DNA from: Phyllobacterium phragmitis
GTDB lineage: Bacteria > Pseudomonadota > Alphaproteobacteria > Rhizobiales > Rhizobiaceae
Length of the DNA: 64,000 bases
NCBI RefSeq assembly: GCF_002980495.1
Contig: NZ_PVBR01000005.1
Coordinates: 248,001 to 312,000, forward strand
Direction: 5' to 3'
Part shown: positions 16,318 through 26,935 of the stretch, one piece after another
How positions within the stretch are numbered: position 1 is the first letter of the stretch
Layout of the letters: every line of letters begins with the position of its first letter
Notes under the pieces: generated by a model
What the model saw: the letters and a program-made list of their open reading frames with translations, nothing else
Told to the model about the DNA's origin: nothing
Databases searched by the model: none
Program-made: the position numbers and the translations under genes

Positions 16318-17102
16318 GGCGCCAAGCGCCCTCGTGGCTTCGTTCCGCTTGCTCCACCCGCGCACCCACCCATGAGGGCTATCGGGGTATTGCCGCTTGC
16401 TCGTCGTCCTATAGACAATTGGTTCCTTGGAAGATGTCCTGCCGTCGAGGGCTGGGCAGAGATTTGGACAGGTTGGATGGGAAATGTGACGTTCCGGAAT
16501 GGATCATCGGATCAAGTCCGATGATGACGAAAGGGGGCGGTGATGAGGAAGACGGGTGCTCCCAACGTGACGGGCGAGGGTGGCCTTCGCTTGCGACCAG
16601 CACCAGCGCCTGCGATTGGTAGCAGCGTAAAACCCGTCATCATCGGACTTGATCCGATGATCCATTCCGGAACGGCAAAACCAACCACAACACACTCTCC
16701 CAAAAACTTATCCCCCATCTCCACTCTGCCTTTATCCTTCCCCTCAGTTCTTCCTGGCGGGAACGCGGCTCGCGACGGCGGGTCTCGCGGGAGGAACCGG
16801 CGCCTCCGCCTCGCCGCTGACGTAGCGGCGAGCCCGGGGAGGCTCGCGTCCTGGTTCACCCTGCCGAGACTACGCTCGGTATGTGCCGAAAGAGCACTTA
16901 AGGCAACGGACAGAGACAGAAATCGCCGGACGGGCGGTCCTGTGACCGCAGTCAAATTATTTCATACGAGCGTTCGCAAGACCGCCCGTCTTCCCACTCC
17001 CGGATCGGGGCGTTCTTTCTCAATGGCCAGACGCGAAAAGCGGGCGTGGCAACGCTCGCTACTGCTTGCCGGCCGTCTGCAAGGCTATCACAAATTTGCC
17101 CC
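16318..17102. other. 785-bp intergenic region with repeats, no gene supported
   Basis: The left part carries the 38-bp inverted repeats described separately. The right part (16740-17100) is GC-rich and contains a perfect hairpin (CTCGCCGCT at 16810-16818 with AGCGGCGAG at 16824-16832) and a wider inverted pair (ACGGGCGGTC at 16930-16939 with GACCGCCCGT at 16980-16989). Frames open here on both strands have Arg/Pro/Ser-rich, non-protein-like composition and no ribosome sites, so I treat them as non-coding. Confidence 0.65.
16491..16673. repeat. Inverted-repeat element: perfect 38-bp arms, 107-bp core
   Basis: 16491-16528 and 16636-16673 are exact reverse complements over 38 bp. Each arm is itself palindromic (ATCATCGGA-TCAAG-TCCGATGAT). 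The core contains CGCCTGCGATTGGT at 16607-16620, which also occurs in the core of the inverted-repeat element at 63418. There is no coding capacity. It resembles a MITE-like or REP-type intergenic element. Confidence 0.85.
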
Positions 17103-17957
17103 TCAGCCGAAGACGATGGTTTTGTGGCCGTTGAGCATGACGCGGCTTTCCAGGTGCTGCTTGACGGCGCGGGCCAGTACGCGGGCCTCGATGTCGCGGC
17201 CGGTGGCGACGAAATCATCGGCGCTCATCGCATGCGTCACCCGCTCCGTCTCCTGCTCGATGATCGGGCCCTCGTCGAGATCCGGCGTCACATAATGGGC
17301 AGTGGCGCCGATCAGCTTGACGCCGCGCTCGAAGGCCTGGTGATAGGGCTTGGCCCCCTTGAACGACGGCAGGAAGGAGTGGTGGATGTTGATCACCTTG
17401 CCGTAGAGCCGCTTCGACAGCGTATTGGACAGCACCTGCATGTAGCGGGCAAGCACCACCAGGTCGGCGCCGCTCTCCTTGACCAGGGCGATCAGCTTCT
17501 CCTCCTGCTCGGCCTTGTTGTCCTTGGTCACCTTCCAGCAATGATAGGGGATGCCCTCGAGTTCGGCGGTTCGGCGCGCATCCTCATGATTGGAGACGAT
17601 GGCCGCGACCTCGGCATCGAGCCAGCCGACGCGGATCTGGTAGATGAGATGCAAAAGGGCATGGTCGAATTTCGACACCATGATGATGATCTTCGGGCGG
17701 CGTGCCTGGTCGACGATCGCCGTCTTCATGGCGAAGCGCTCGACCGCCGGCTTGATGCCACGCTCGATGTCGTCCTTCGAAACGTTGTCGGGGGCGGTAA
17801 AGGCGATGCGCATGAAGAAGCGGTTGGTCCGGCGGTCCCAGAACTGGTTGGATTCCGCGATGTTCGCGCCGACGCCTGCAAGCTCCGTCGTCACCGCCGC
17901 GACAATCCCCGGCTGATCCTCGCATGAGAGCGTCAGGATGTAAGAATGATCGACCAT
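17103..17957 (-). CDS. purU: Formyltetrahydrofolate deformylase
   Basis: A 284-residue protein with an N-terminal ACT domain (about 1-80) and a C-terminal formyl-transferase fold with NIHHSFLPSFKGAKPYHQA and the catalytic DLDEGP segment. It hydrolyses 10-formyl-THF to formate and THF, balancing one-carbon pools. The ATG at 17957 follows GGAGGATAT at ideal spacing; the frame is open to 18020 but the extension is not conserved. Usual length for PurU. Transcribed away from exbB. Confidence 0.93.
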   Translation of the reverse strand: MVDHSYILTLSCEDQPGIVAAVTTELAGVGANIAESNQFWDRRTNRFFMRIAFTAPDNVSKDDIERGIKPAVERFAMKTAIVDQARRPKIIIMVSKFDHALLHLIYQIRVGWLDAEVAAIVSNHEDARRTAELEGIPYHCWKVTKDNKAEQEEKLIALVKESGADLVVLARYMQVLSNTLSKRLYGKVINIHHSFLPSFKGAKPYHQAFERGVKLIGATAHYVTPDLDEGPIIEQETERVTHAMSADDFVATGRDIEARVLARAVKQHLESRVMLNGHKTIVFG

Positions 17958-18296
17958 ATATCCTCCGGGCATGTTCAAACCTTGTTTGGCGACACAATAG
18001 TTCGGGCGCGACAAAGGCATTGCCGCAAAAACGAAGCGGAACGGTCATTTTCCGGCGTCGCGCTGTTGCGACGCAATATGGAAGCTGCGACATGAACGCA
18101 AGGAACCTGCCAAGTATCTCGTCTCATAAAAAAACGCCGTCACGGGCTAAACATAAAACATGACTTGCATTATCATCTTATGCGCGGTTAAGAGTCCTCC
18201 CAACAAGTCGCGGGCAGGCTTGCCGGGAAATCTCGATAGCGGGCATCCATCATCTGCCCGGCTTTTCCACTAGACCGGTTGAAAGAGGGCTTAGAA
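17958..18296. other. 339-bp divergent control region purU / exbB
   Basis: It holds the purU leader on the left and, on the right, the exbB promoter, an IRO-like box and a 5' leader that can form alternative hairpins: CGGGCAG at 18210-18216 or GGGCA at 18241-18245 can each pair with TGCCC at 18255-18259. No small gene was recognised. Confidence 0.55.
18161..18193 (+). promoter_or_regulatory. exbB promoter with RirA-type IRO box
   Basis: TGA-CTTGCATTA-TCA (18161-18175) fits the TGA-N9-TCA IRO pattern bound by the iron regulator RirA. It overlaps a plausible -35 (TTGCAT, 18165-18170), spaced 17 bp from a -10 (TTAAGA, 18188-18193). An operator on the -35 suits iron-replete repression of exbB-exbD-tonB. 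Confidence 0.5.
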
Positions 18297-19253
18297 GTGT
18301 TCAAGGCGAAGTTCATTGCGGTGGCATTCGGATGCCTTACGCTCATCGGTATTCCAGCCTCCGGCGTGGCGCAGGAGGGGCCGGCGGCTCCGCAGCCCGG
18401 CGTAACAGCCCCCGAAGCGCCGGCCGTGCAGGCTCCTACCCAGCCTGCCGCCCCGCCTTCGGTGGTACAGGAGCAGCCTCTGGCACAGGCTCCGACCGGC
18501 GATCAGGTTGAAGGCGCCGAGCTGCAACTGCCGCATGATCTATCGCCATGGGGCATGTTCATGGCCGCCGATTGGGTGGTCAAGGCTGTCATGCTCGGCC
18601 TTGCCTTCGCATCGCTCGTCACATGGACCGTGTGGCTTGCCAAATCGCTGGAACTGGCAGGTGCGCGCGTCCTGGCCAAGCGGGCCCTGAAGGAAATCAC
18701 CGGGGCGAAGAGCCTCAGCGAGGCATTCCGCACGCTGCACGCCCGCAAGGGAGCGGGCGCGCTGCTGGTGCGCGCGGCTGAAGAGGAGGTTCGGCTTTCG
18801 GCGGGTGCGGTCAAGGGCGCCGGCGAAGGGCTGAAGGAGCGCGTGGCCTCGCGCCTCTCGCGCATCGAGGCCGCCGCCGGACGGCGCATGACGAAGGGAA
18901 CTGGCGTTCTGGCAACGATCGGTTCGACCGCCCCGTTCGTCGGCCTGTTCGGAACCGTCTGGGGCATCATGAATTCCTTCATCGGCATTTCCGAGGCGCA
19001 GACGACCAATCTCGCCGTCGTTGCGCCAGGTATCGCGGAGGCGCTGCTGGCCACGGCGCTCGGACTGGTCGCCGCCATTCCAGCGGTGGTGATCTATAAC
19101 GTCTTCGCCCGTTCGATCACTGGATACCGCCAGCTTCTGGCCGATGCTTCTGCCGGCATCGAGAGGCTGGTGAGCCGTGATCTCGATTTCCGTGCCGCCG
19201 GGATCCATGCCATGCCGGCGGCGCATGACAGCAAAGCCTCGGCCGCGGAGTAG
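18297..19253 (+). CDS. exbB: ExbB, TonB-system motor subunit (tonB-associated type)
   Basis: About 318 residues. A signal-like N-terminus, a Pro/Ala/Gln-rich periplasmic stretch (about 30-75) and then the MotA/TolQ/ExbB core, with helices near 92-115, 207-232 and 245-270 (including [20 protein letters not shown]). With ExbD it converts proton-motive force into TonB movement. The frame begins at a TTG (18279); I prefer the GTG at 18297, which follows AGAGGG. First gene of a three-gene operon. Confidence 0.9.
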   Translation: MFKAKFIAVAFGCLTLIGIPASGVAQEGPAAPQPGVTAPEAPAVQAPTQPAAPPSVVQEQPLAQAPTGDQVEGAELQLPHDLSPWGMFMAADWVVKAVMLGLAFASLVTWTVWLAKSLELAGARVLAKRALKEITGAKSLSEAFRTLHARKGAGALLVRAAEEEVRLSAGAVKGAGEGLKERVASRLSRIEAAAGRRMTKGTGVLATIGSTAPFVGLFGTVWGIMNSFIGISEAQTTNLAVVAPGIAEALLATALGLVAAIPAVVIYNVFARSITGYRQLLADASAGIERLVSRDLDFRAAGIHAMPAAHDSKASAAE

Positions 19254-19258
19254 ACGTC

Positions 19259-19753
19259 ATGGCAAGCAGGATACGCGAAAGCGCCGGTGACGAGCTGGAG
19301 GAAAACCACGAGATCAACGTGACGCCCTTCATCGATGTCATGCTGGTTCTGCTGATCATTTTCATGGTGGCGGCGCCATTGGCGACGGTCGATATCAATG
19401 TCGATCTGCCGACCTCCTCGGCGACATCGCAGCCAAGGCCCGACAAGCCGCTTTATGTGACGCTGAAGCAGGATCTGGTGCTCAATGTCGGCAATGACGC
19501 TGTGGCGCGCGAAGCGCTCGGGGCGACACTCGACCGCTTGTCCGGGAATAACAAGGATACCCGCATCTTCCTGCGCGCCGACAAGGCCGTCGGCTATGGC
19601 GAGTTGATGAATGTGATGAACGCATTGCGCCATGCGGGTTATCTGAAGATAGCGCTGGTCGGGCTCGAGACGTTACCGGATGCCGACGCCACTGCGACAC
19701 CCGGCATGCAACCCGCTGCGGCGCCAGCCTCGGGAGGCGCGCCTGCACAATGA
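19259..19753 (+). CDS. exbD: ExbD, TonB-system proton channel subunit
   Basis: A 164-residue protein. A short cytoplasmic N-terminus (ENHEINVTPFIDVML), one membrane helix carrying the conserved Asp of FIDVM, and a periplasmic domain. The Ala/Pro-rich tail is slightly longer than usual. It begins 5 bp after exbB and overlaps tonB by 4 bp (ATGA), so all three are coupled. Confidence 0.93.
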   Translation: MASRIRESAGDELEENHEINVTPFIDVMLVLLIIFMVAAPLATVDINVDLPTSSATSQPRPDKPLYVTLKQDLVLNVGNDAVAREALGATLDRLSGNNKDTRIFLRADKAVGYGELMNVMNALRHAGYLKIALVGLETLPDADATATPGMQPAAAPASGGAPAQ

Positions 19754-20682
19754 CCCGTTCCCCGCGTTCCGAACTGCCGCAAGACCATCCTCCGATCCAG
19801 GCGCATTCTCCCGATCTGCAGCGCACGGGTTGGCGCGATGTCGCGCTGTGGGGCGGGGCGGGTATCGTGATGCTGGTGGCCCATGCCGCCGGCGCTTATG
19901 CAATCCACCATCTGCAGCCCCCCGTTCAGGCGGATGGCTCGCCGCCGGCCGCCATCATGATGGAGCTTGCGCCGGAGCCGATCGCACCGGCCGTGGAAGA
20001 GGCCGCTCTGGTGCCCGAGGCAGAGACCGAGGAACTGGCGCAAGAGCCCGTCGAGACTGAAGAGGCCGAAGCGATCGAGCCTGTCGAAGAAGTCCAGCCG
20101 GAAACGCCGCCCGAAGAGATTGCCAGGGTAGAGCCGGTCGAGGAGATGAAACAACCGGAGGAGCCGGTTCCTGATGTCGTCGAGGCGGAAAAGCCCGATG
20201 TCGTCATCCCGACACCGGTCGAGAAGCCGAAACGCGTCGAAAAGCCGAAGCCAAAACGTGAAAAGCCCAAGGTGGTCGAGAAGGCGGAGCCAAAGAAGGT
20301 TCAAAAGTCCAGGCCGAAGAAGAAGGCCGCTGCTCCTCAGGTGGACGCCCGGAGCGGGCCGAAAGTTGCCGCGCGTCGGAACAGCGAGACGGCAGGTTCA
20401 CCTGGGGTGAGCTCCAACAAATGGCAGGCCAAGGTGCAGGCGCATCTGAACCGCCAGAGACGTTATCTGGAGCGTCGTACGCCGGGCATCAAGGGCACGG
20501 TACGCCTGACCTTCAGCATCGATCCTTCCGGCAATGTGCTCTCGGCGCGGGGATCCTCCGGGAATTCGGCCCTTGATCGGCTGGCGGTCGAAATGGTGCA
20601 GCGGGCGTCGCCGCTTCCGGCGCCTCCGCCGGCGCTCGCCAAGGCGCGGATGTCCCTCACCATTCCGATCCGCTTCAAATAA
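19750..20682 (+). CDS. tonB: TonB energy-transducing protein
   Basis: A 310-residue protein with one N-terminal membrane helix (about 36-55), a long Glu-Pro rich then Lys-Pro rich periplasmic spacer (about 70-200) and the C-terminal TonB domain (about 225-310, with GTVRLTFSIDPSGNVLSARG). It links ExbBD to outer-membrane receptors for iron chelates. The acidic-to-basic order of the Pro-rich spacer is typical. It converges on macB with 22 bp between the stops. Confidence 0.93.
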   Translation: MTRSPRSELPQDHPPIQAHSPDLQRTGWRDVALWGGAGIVMLVAHAAGAYAIHHLQPPVQADGSPPAAIMMELAPEPIAPAVEEAALVPEAETEELAQEPVETEEAEAIEPVEEVQPETPPEEIARVEPVEEMKQPEEPVPDVVEAEKPDVVIPTPVEKPKRVEKPKPKREKPKVVEKAEPKKVQKSRPKKKAAAPQVDARSGPKVAARRNSETAGSPGVSSNKWQAKVQAHLNRQRRYLERRTPGIKGTVRLTFSIDPSGNVLSARGSSGNSALDRLAVEMVQRASPLPAPPPALAKARMSLTIPIRFK

Positions 20683-20704
20683 GCCATCGAGCGGCAGGCG
20701 ATTC

Positions 20705-22645
<1,941 letters not shown>

Positions 22646-22647
22646 GC

Positions 22648-23913
22648 TCAGAACATCCGCATGCGCATGCGGCGTGAACCGCCACCCGCCTGGCTTTGCG
22701 TTCCGTCCGTGCTCGACGTGACGACCACGCGGTCGCCTTCCTTGAGGCCGCTCTTGATCTCTGCCTGGACGCGATTGCGGATGCCGATTTCAACGACGCG
22801 GTCCTCGGTCCCACCCGACGCATTGACGATCTTGACCGTCGTCTGCGGCTTGCCGTTCGCACCACGCGTGGTGTGGATGGCCGCCGTCGGCACCAGCAGA
22901 ACATCCTTTGCCGAATCCAGAAGGAAATAGACCTGTGCACTCATGTCGATCATCAGATCGCCATCGGGATTGGGCGCATCGAAAAGCGCGTAATAGAGCA
23001 CGACATTATTGGTGGTGTCGGGTGTCGGCTTGATCTGGCGCAGCGTGCCGGTAAAGCGTTTGCCCGGCTGGCCGAGCAGCGTGAAATAAGCGGGCATGCC
23101 GATCTTCAGCTTGCCGACATCGGCTTCCGAGACCTGCGCCTCGACCGTCATCGTCGAGAGATCGGCGACCGTGACGATGGTCGGTGTCGACTGGTTGGCG
23201 TTGAGTGTTTCGCCTTCCTTCGCCGTCTGATTGACGACGGTTCCAGCCATCGGCGTGTAGATATTGGTATAGCCGAGGTCGACCTTGTCGCCGGCAAGCT
23301 GCGCTTCCTGCATCCTGATCTGCGCGTCGAGCGCCTTCACATCCGCCTGCGCGGCCGTGAGATCGGCATCGGCCTGATCGACAGTCGCCTGCGAGACGCC
23401 ACGCGTCGCCAGAAGCTTGCGCTGGCGATCCGCATTGGCGCGCTTGAGAACGAGCTGGGCCTGTTTGCTGATGAGCTGCGCCTTGAGGTTGTCGACCTGG
23501 GCGCTGCTGATTTCCACCTTCGTCTGAATGGACGAAGGATCGATCTCGGCGATGAGCTGGTTCTCCTTCACCTTGTCGCCGATCTCCACCAGAACCGATT
23601 TGAGCTGACCGGAAACCTGTGCGCCGACATTGACGTCCTTGATGGCGCTGAGCGTGCCGACGGCGGTGATGGCGTTTTCGATATCACCGCGGGTGACCGG
23701 CTCGCTGAGGAAACTTGCGGTTTCCTGGCCCTGCAGGCGCGGGACGATCACGAAGGCTGCGGCAATCGCCAGTACGGCGGCAACGGCCAGCCAGGGCCAG
23801 ATACGCCTGCGTATCTTGCGACGGGGTGGCGTTGCCGAACCGGGAAGCACGGTGATCTGCGCCTTTTGCGGGGTTTTGGCGTCGTTCTCGGGCTCTGGGG
23901 CGGTCTGGGGCAT
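22648..23913 (-). CDS. macA: MacA-type periplasmic adaptor
   Basis: A 421-residue membrane-fusion protein. An N-terminal cytoplasmic basic stretch, an anchor helix (about 38-58), a lipoyl half-motif, a long coiled-coil hairpin (about 115-215), then beta-barrel domains. It feeds substrates to MacB. The C-terminus is unusual in ending with a run of Arg-Met pairs. It is the first gene of the macA-macB operon; the 144 bp upstream shows no recognised operator. Confidence 0.9.
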   Translation of the reverse strand: MPQTAPEPENDAKTPQKAQITVLPGSATPPRRKIRRRIWPWLAVAAVLAIAAAFVIVPRLQGQETASFLSEPVTRGDIENAITAVGTLSAIKDVNVGAQVSGQLKSVLVEIGDKVKENQLIAEIDPSSIQTKVEISSAQVDNLKAQLISKQAQLVLKRANADRQRKLLATRGVSQATVDQADADLTAAQADVKALDAQIRMQEAQLAGDKVDLGYTNIYTPMAGTVVNQTAKEGETLNANQSTPTIVTVADLSTMTVEAQVSEADVGKLKIGMPAYFTLLGQPGKRFTGTLRQIKPTPDTTNNVVLYYALFDAPNPDGDLMIDMSAQVYFLLDSAKDVLLVPTAAIHTTRGANGKPQTTVKIVNASGGTEDRVVEIGIRNRVQAEIKSGLKEGDRVVVTSSTDGTQSQAGGGSRRMRMRMF

Positions 23914-24057
23914 CTGTATCGTCTACCGTCAAAGTAAAGTGAAGAATATGATCCGTGTGGCATATAGTAGACGGCGGACCCTACTGAATAATAATTACAA
24001 ATTTTTTAGGCACGGATTGCGGCGAGCTTGGGAAGGATGGGGGAACGTCGATTGGCT

Positions 24058-25062
24058 CTAACGTACCAGAAATCCCGGCGCGAGCGGGTCGCCGTCCTCG
24101 ACCATGAATTCGGCCTTGCCGGAATACCAGGCATGGCCTGAGACGCGGGCAATGATCGCTGGTTGGTTGCCCGCCGCCGTGACGGATGCGACCTGGCCCT
24201 GGAAATGCGAGCCGACGATGCTTTCGAACACGCGCACCTGGCCCTCCCTGATCTCACCCTTGGCATGCATGGCAGCGAGGCGGGCCGTGACGCCCGATCC
24301 GGTGGGTGACCGGTCGACCTGCGCATCGGCAAAAACACAGACATTGCGGGTCGGCTCTGGCGACCATGCATCGGCGCCGTCGGTGAGGATGGAGCCATAG
24401 AGAAAAGCCAGGTCATCATGATCGGGATGGGAAAGCGGTACGCCCTGTCGGGCTGCTTCGGTCAAAGCGGTCGCCGCCTCGACGAACGCGCTTACCGGAT
24501 CGCGCCCGAACTCCAGCCCGAATTGGCGGCAATCGGCCAGCGCATAGAACGCACCGCCATAGGAAATATCGAAGCGCACGGAACCGTATTTCTCGAACAT
24601 GTCCATGCGGTCGGCGGCAAACAGGAAGGAGGGAACGCTTTCGAAGGAGACAGCGCCCGCCTTGCCGTTCTTCACCTCGACGGTGGCGACGACCATGCCG
24701 CAAGGGCACTCGATATTGACGGTGGTGAAGGGCTCCACCGCAGCCACGAAACCTTGATCGACGGCATAGCGGCCAAGCGCGATCACGGCATGACCGCACA
24801 TGGTGGAATATCCCTCATTGTGCATGAAGAGGACGGCCAGATCGGCATTGGGCAGATCGGGCTCGACCAGAAGCGCGCCATACATATCGAAATGGCCGCG
24901 TGGTTCGAACATCAGCATTTTGCGCAGATGATCGAGATTATCGCGCACATATCTGCGCTTTTCCAGGATAGTGCCTTCCGGCAGGGCCGGATAACCGCCG
25001 GTGACGATGCGCACCGGCTCGCCGCCGGTATGCATATCGACAACTCCGAGCGGTTCCATCAT
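24058..25062 (-). CDS. Trans-3-hydroxy-L-proline dehydratase (proline-racemase fold)
   Basis: A 334-residue member of the proline racemase superfamily. The first catalytic position is Cys89 in STMCGH, but the second is Thr254 in DRSPTGSG, where racemases and 4-hydroxyproline epimerases have Cys. The Cys/Thr pair marks trans-3-hydroxy-L-proline dehydratase, which makes delta-1-pyrroline-2-carboxylate. Automatic tools may call it a racemase. It lies 9 bp downstream of dut, so it is probably cotranscribed, an odd pairing. An Lrp-type regulator is the next gene upstream. Confidence 0.85.
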   Translation of the reverse strand: MMEPLGVVDMHTGGEPVRIVTGGYPALPEGTILEKRRYVRDNLDHLRKMLMFEPRGHFDMYGALLVEPDLPNADLAVLFMHNEGYSTMCGHAVIALGRYAVDQGFVAAVEPFTTVNIECPCGMVVATVEVKNGKAGAVSFESVPSFLFAADRMDMFEKYGSVRFDISYGGAFYALADCRQFGLEFGRDPVSAFVEAATALTEAARQGVPLSHPDHDDLAFLYGSILTDGADAWSPEPTRNVCVFADAQVDRSPTGSGVTARLAAMHAKGEIREGQVRVFESIVGSHFQGQVASVTAAGNQPAIIARVSGHAWYSGKAEFMVEDGDPLAPGFLVR

Positions 25063-25071
25063 GGCAGACTT

Positions 25072-25551
25072 TCAGGCCGTTCCGGTCGAACCGAAACCGC
25101 CGGCGCCGCGCACCGTTTCGCCGGCGCTGTCGCGTTCCTCGATGGTTGCCTGCGCCACCGGCGCGATGACGGCCTGGGCGATGCGCATGCCGCGCTCGAC
25201 GCGGAAATCGTCGTCGCCGAGATTGATCAGCAGCACCTTTATCTCACCGCGATAATCGGAATCGATCGTGCCGGGGGTGTTGAGGCAGGTGATGCCGTAC
25301 TTGAAGGCGAGGCCGGAACGCGGCCTGATCTGTGCCTCGTAACCTGGGGGCAATTCGAAGATCAGCCCGGTCGGAATCAGGGCGCGGCGACCGGGCAGAA
25401 GCACGATCTGCCGGTCTTCGGGAACTGCGGCGCGCAGATCCAGCCCCGCCGAGCCGGCGGTTTCGTAGGAAGGAAGATCGAGACCCTCGCCATGCTGAAG
25501 ACGCACGATGCCAAGGCGCGGAGCGGAATCGGAATTCGATATGGTGGACAT
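25072..25551 (-). CDS. dut: dUTP diphosphatase
   Basis: A 159-residue trimeric-type dUTPase with all motifs: [10 protein letters not shown] (I), RPRSGLAFK (II), [13 protein letters not shown] (III), RGMRIAQ (IV) and the glycine-rich C-terminal [10 protein letters not shown] (V). It hydrolyses dUTP to dUMP, keeping uracil out of DNA. The ATG at 25551 is at the position expected for the family. The hydroxyproline dehydratase follows with a 9-bp gap. Confidence 0.95.
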   Translation of the reverse strand: MSTISNSDSAPRLGIVRLQHGEGLDLPSYETAGSAGLDLRAAVPEDRQIVLLPGRRALIPTGLIFELPPGYEAQIRPRSGLAFKYGITCLNTPGTIDSDYRGEIKVLLINLGDDDFRVERGMRIAQAVIAPVAQATIEERDSAGETVRGAGGFGSTGTA

Positions 25552-25603
25552 GCGGGGACTTTTTCACCAGCGGTTTGAAATCGTCAACCGCAATAAAGGA
25601 CAG

Positions 25604-26074
25604 TCACCGGATTTCCAAGGGCACGATTGTCGTTTCCTTGATCTCCTCCATGACGAAGGAGGCGGAGACATCGGAAAGCGGCACTTTGGCGATCAGCCGC
25701 TGATAGAGCCGGTCATAACCCTTCACGTCGGCGACACGGGCGCGCAGCACATAATCGAGATCGCCGGTCATGCGATAGACGCCGACCACTTCCGGCAGCG
25801 AGGAGACGGCCTCGCGGAACTGCTTCAGCCAGTTGGGATCGTGGTTCGATGTTCTCACCAGGATAAAGACGGAAAGACCGAGGCCGACGCGGTCGGCATC
25901 GACCAGCGCCACGCGGCCCATGATGACGCCTTCCTCTTCCAGCCGCTTCATGCGCCGCCAGCAGGCATTGCGCGACAGGTTCACCCGTTCCGAGAGCGCA
26001 TCCACCGACAGCGTGCCGTCGCGTTGCAGCTCAGCCAGAATCCTGCGGTCAAGCTCATCGATTTCTACGATCAT
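25604..26074 (-). CDS. Lrp/AsnC-family regulator
   Basis: A 156-residue regulator with an N-terminal winged helix (DELDRRILAELQRDG, about 5-55) and a C-terminal RAM ligand-binding domain (about 65-150). Family members respond to amino acids. The start at 26074 (MIVEIDELD) is the standard Lrp opening; the frame continues upstream through the operator region and is not used. TTGGGA/TCCCAA palindromes lie immediately upstream, suggesting autoregulation. Candidate targets are the DUF6356 gene or the hydroxyproline dehydratase. Confidence 0.88.
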   Translation of the reverse strand: MIVEIDELDRRILAELQRDGTLSVDALSERVNLSRNACWRRMKRLEEEGVIMGRVALVDADRVGLGLSVFILVRTSNHDPNWLKQFREAVSSLPEVVGVYRMTGDLDYVLRARVADVKGYDRLYQRLIAKVPLSDVSASFVMEEIKETTIVPLEIR

Positions 26075-26075
26075 G

Positions 26076-26125
26076 TTGGGATGATTGTCCCAAATTTTGC
26101 TGATTTTCAAGGACAGTTTGGGACA
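26076..26125. promoter_or_regulatory. Probable Lrp operator with three half-sites
   Basis: TTGGGA-TGATTG-TCCCAA (26076-26093) is a perfect inverted repeat, and its right half, TGTCCCAAA (26086-26094), pairs with TTTGGGACA at 26117-26125, 31 bp away (three helical turns). It is located between the lrp start (26074) and the divergent small gene (26194). Confidence 0.65.
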
Positions 26126-26193
26126 TATCGCTCGCGGTTCATTGCTAAAATTCAAAAAATCAACGTTTCAGAGGGATCAAAGGGAGAACAATC

Positions 26194-26421
26194 ATGACGA
26201 CGCGCATCAGCCGCCTTTTTACCGAGCATCCGGCATCCGTGGACGAAACCTATTTCGAGCACATGGCCTTTGCGGCGGGTTTCTCGGCCAAGCTCTTTGC
26301 CGCTGCCTTCGCTGCAATGATCCATGCGCTCCTGCCGTTCCTGTTCGAAAAGACGGCAAGTGGAATCATCCGCACGCTTTACGAGCGGACGCATAATCGG
26401 GGAACGGCAAACGCCCACTAA
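26194..26421 (+). CDS. DUF6356 family small protein
   Basis: A 75-residue protein. The N-terminal half has the conserved pattern LFTEHPASVDETYFEHMAFA, then a hydrophobic helix (about 28-50, ending HALLPFLFEKT). The function is unknown; the family is common in alphaproteobacteria. The ATG at 26194 follows AAAGGGAG. It is divergent from lrp with the palindromic operator between them. Confidence 0.8.
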   Translation: MTTRISRLFTEHPASVDETYFEHMAFAAGFSAKLFAAAFAAMIHALLPFLFEKTASGIIRTLYERTHNRGTANAH

Positions 26422-26495
26422 ACAGCCATAGCTAGAAAAGAGCTGTCTGGAATACTATTTGTTGAGACGTGCTGCATTGGGCAGGAGTTGTTCCC

Positions 26496-26921
26496 ATGAA
26501 GAGATCCATTTTGGCTTTCGCGCTCATCCCCTTGGCATATTCGGTTCAGGCCAAGGAGATGAAGCAGGACAAAGATGTGACGGTAACGCCCGTCCTGAAA
26601 TCCGAACAAACGATAACGGGACAGCCGATCACGTTGCCGAAGGGGGATGTGCAAGTCAGTGTCTCCAAGTATGAGATCGCATCGGGAGCGACATTGCCGG
26701 TGCATAAGCATCTCTACCCGCGTTATGCTTATGTTCTGGAAGGTACGCTGCGTGTTTCCAACGAGGATACGGGAAAAACCCAGGTCTTCAAGCCAGGCGA
26801 TTTCATCATTGAATCAATCAATCAATGGCACAAAGGAGCCAATATCGGCTCCGATCCCGTCAAATTGCTGGTTATTGACCAGGTCAAAAAGGGCGAGAGC
26901 AACGTTATCTTGCAGAAATGA
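26496..26921 (+). CDS. Secreted cupin-domain protein
   Basis: A 141-residue protein: a signal peptide (MKRSILAFALIPLAYSVQA, cleaved near 19), then a single small-barrel cupin with motif 1 residues around PVHKHLYPRYAYVLEG and motif 2 in KPGDFIIESINQWHKG. The histidines could bind a metal. The function is unknown; a periplasmic sugar- or stress-related role is possible. The ATG at 26496 follows CAGGAG. It converges on mbfA with a 14-bp gap. Confidence 0.75.
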   Translation: MKRSILAFALIPLAYSVQAKEMKQDKDVTVTPVLKSEQTITGQPITLPKGDVQVSVSKYEIASGATLPVHKHLYPRYAYVLEGTLRVSNEDTGKTQVFKPGDFIIESINQWHKGANIGSDPVKLLVIDQVKKGESNVILQK

Positions 26922-26935
26922 CGGAACTGACCCCT

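Noticed and set aside
16491-16673. Inverted repeats as ends of an insertion sequence
   Set aside because: Only 107 bp lie between the arms, with no transposase; at most a MITE-like element.
16540-17295. Plus-strand 251-codon frame and opposing minus-strand frame in the intergenic island
   Set aside because: They read through the inverted repeats and into purU antisense, are Arg/Pro/Ser-rich and lack ribosome sites.
22648-22700. Arg-Met rich C-terminus of MacA as a frameshift artefact
   Set aside because: The frame closes normally 2 bp before macB, the usual spacing, so I treat the tail as genuine.
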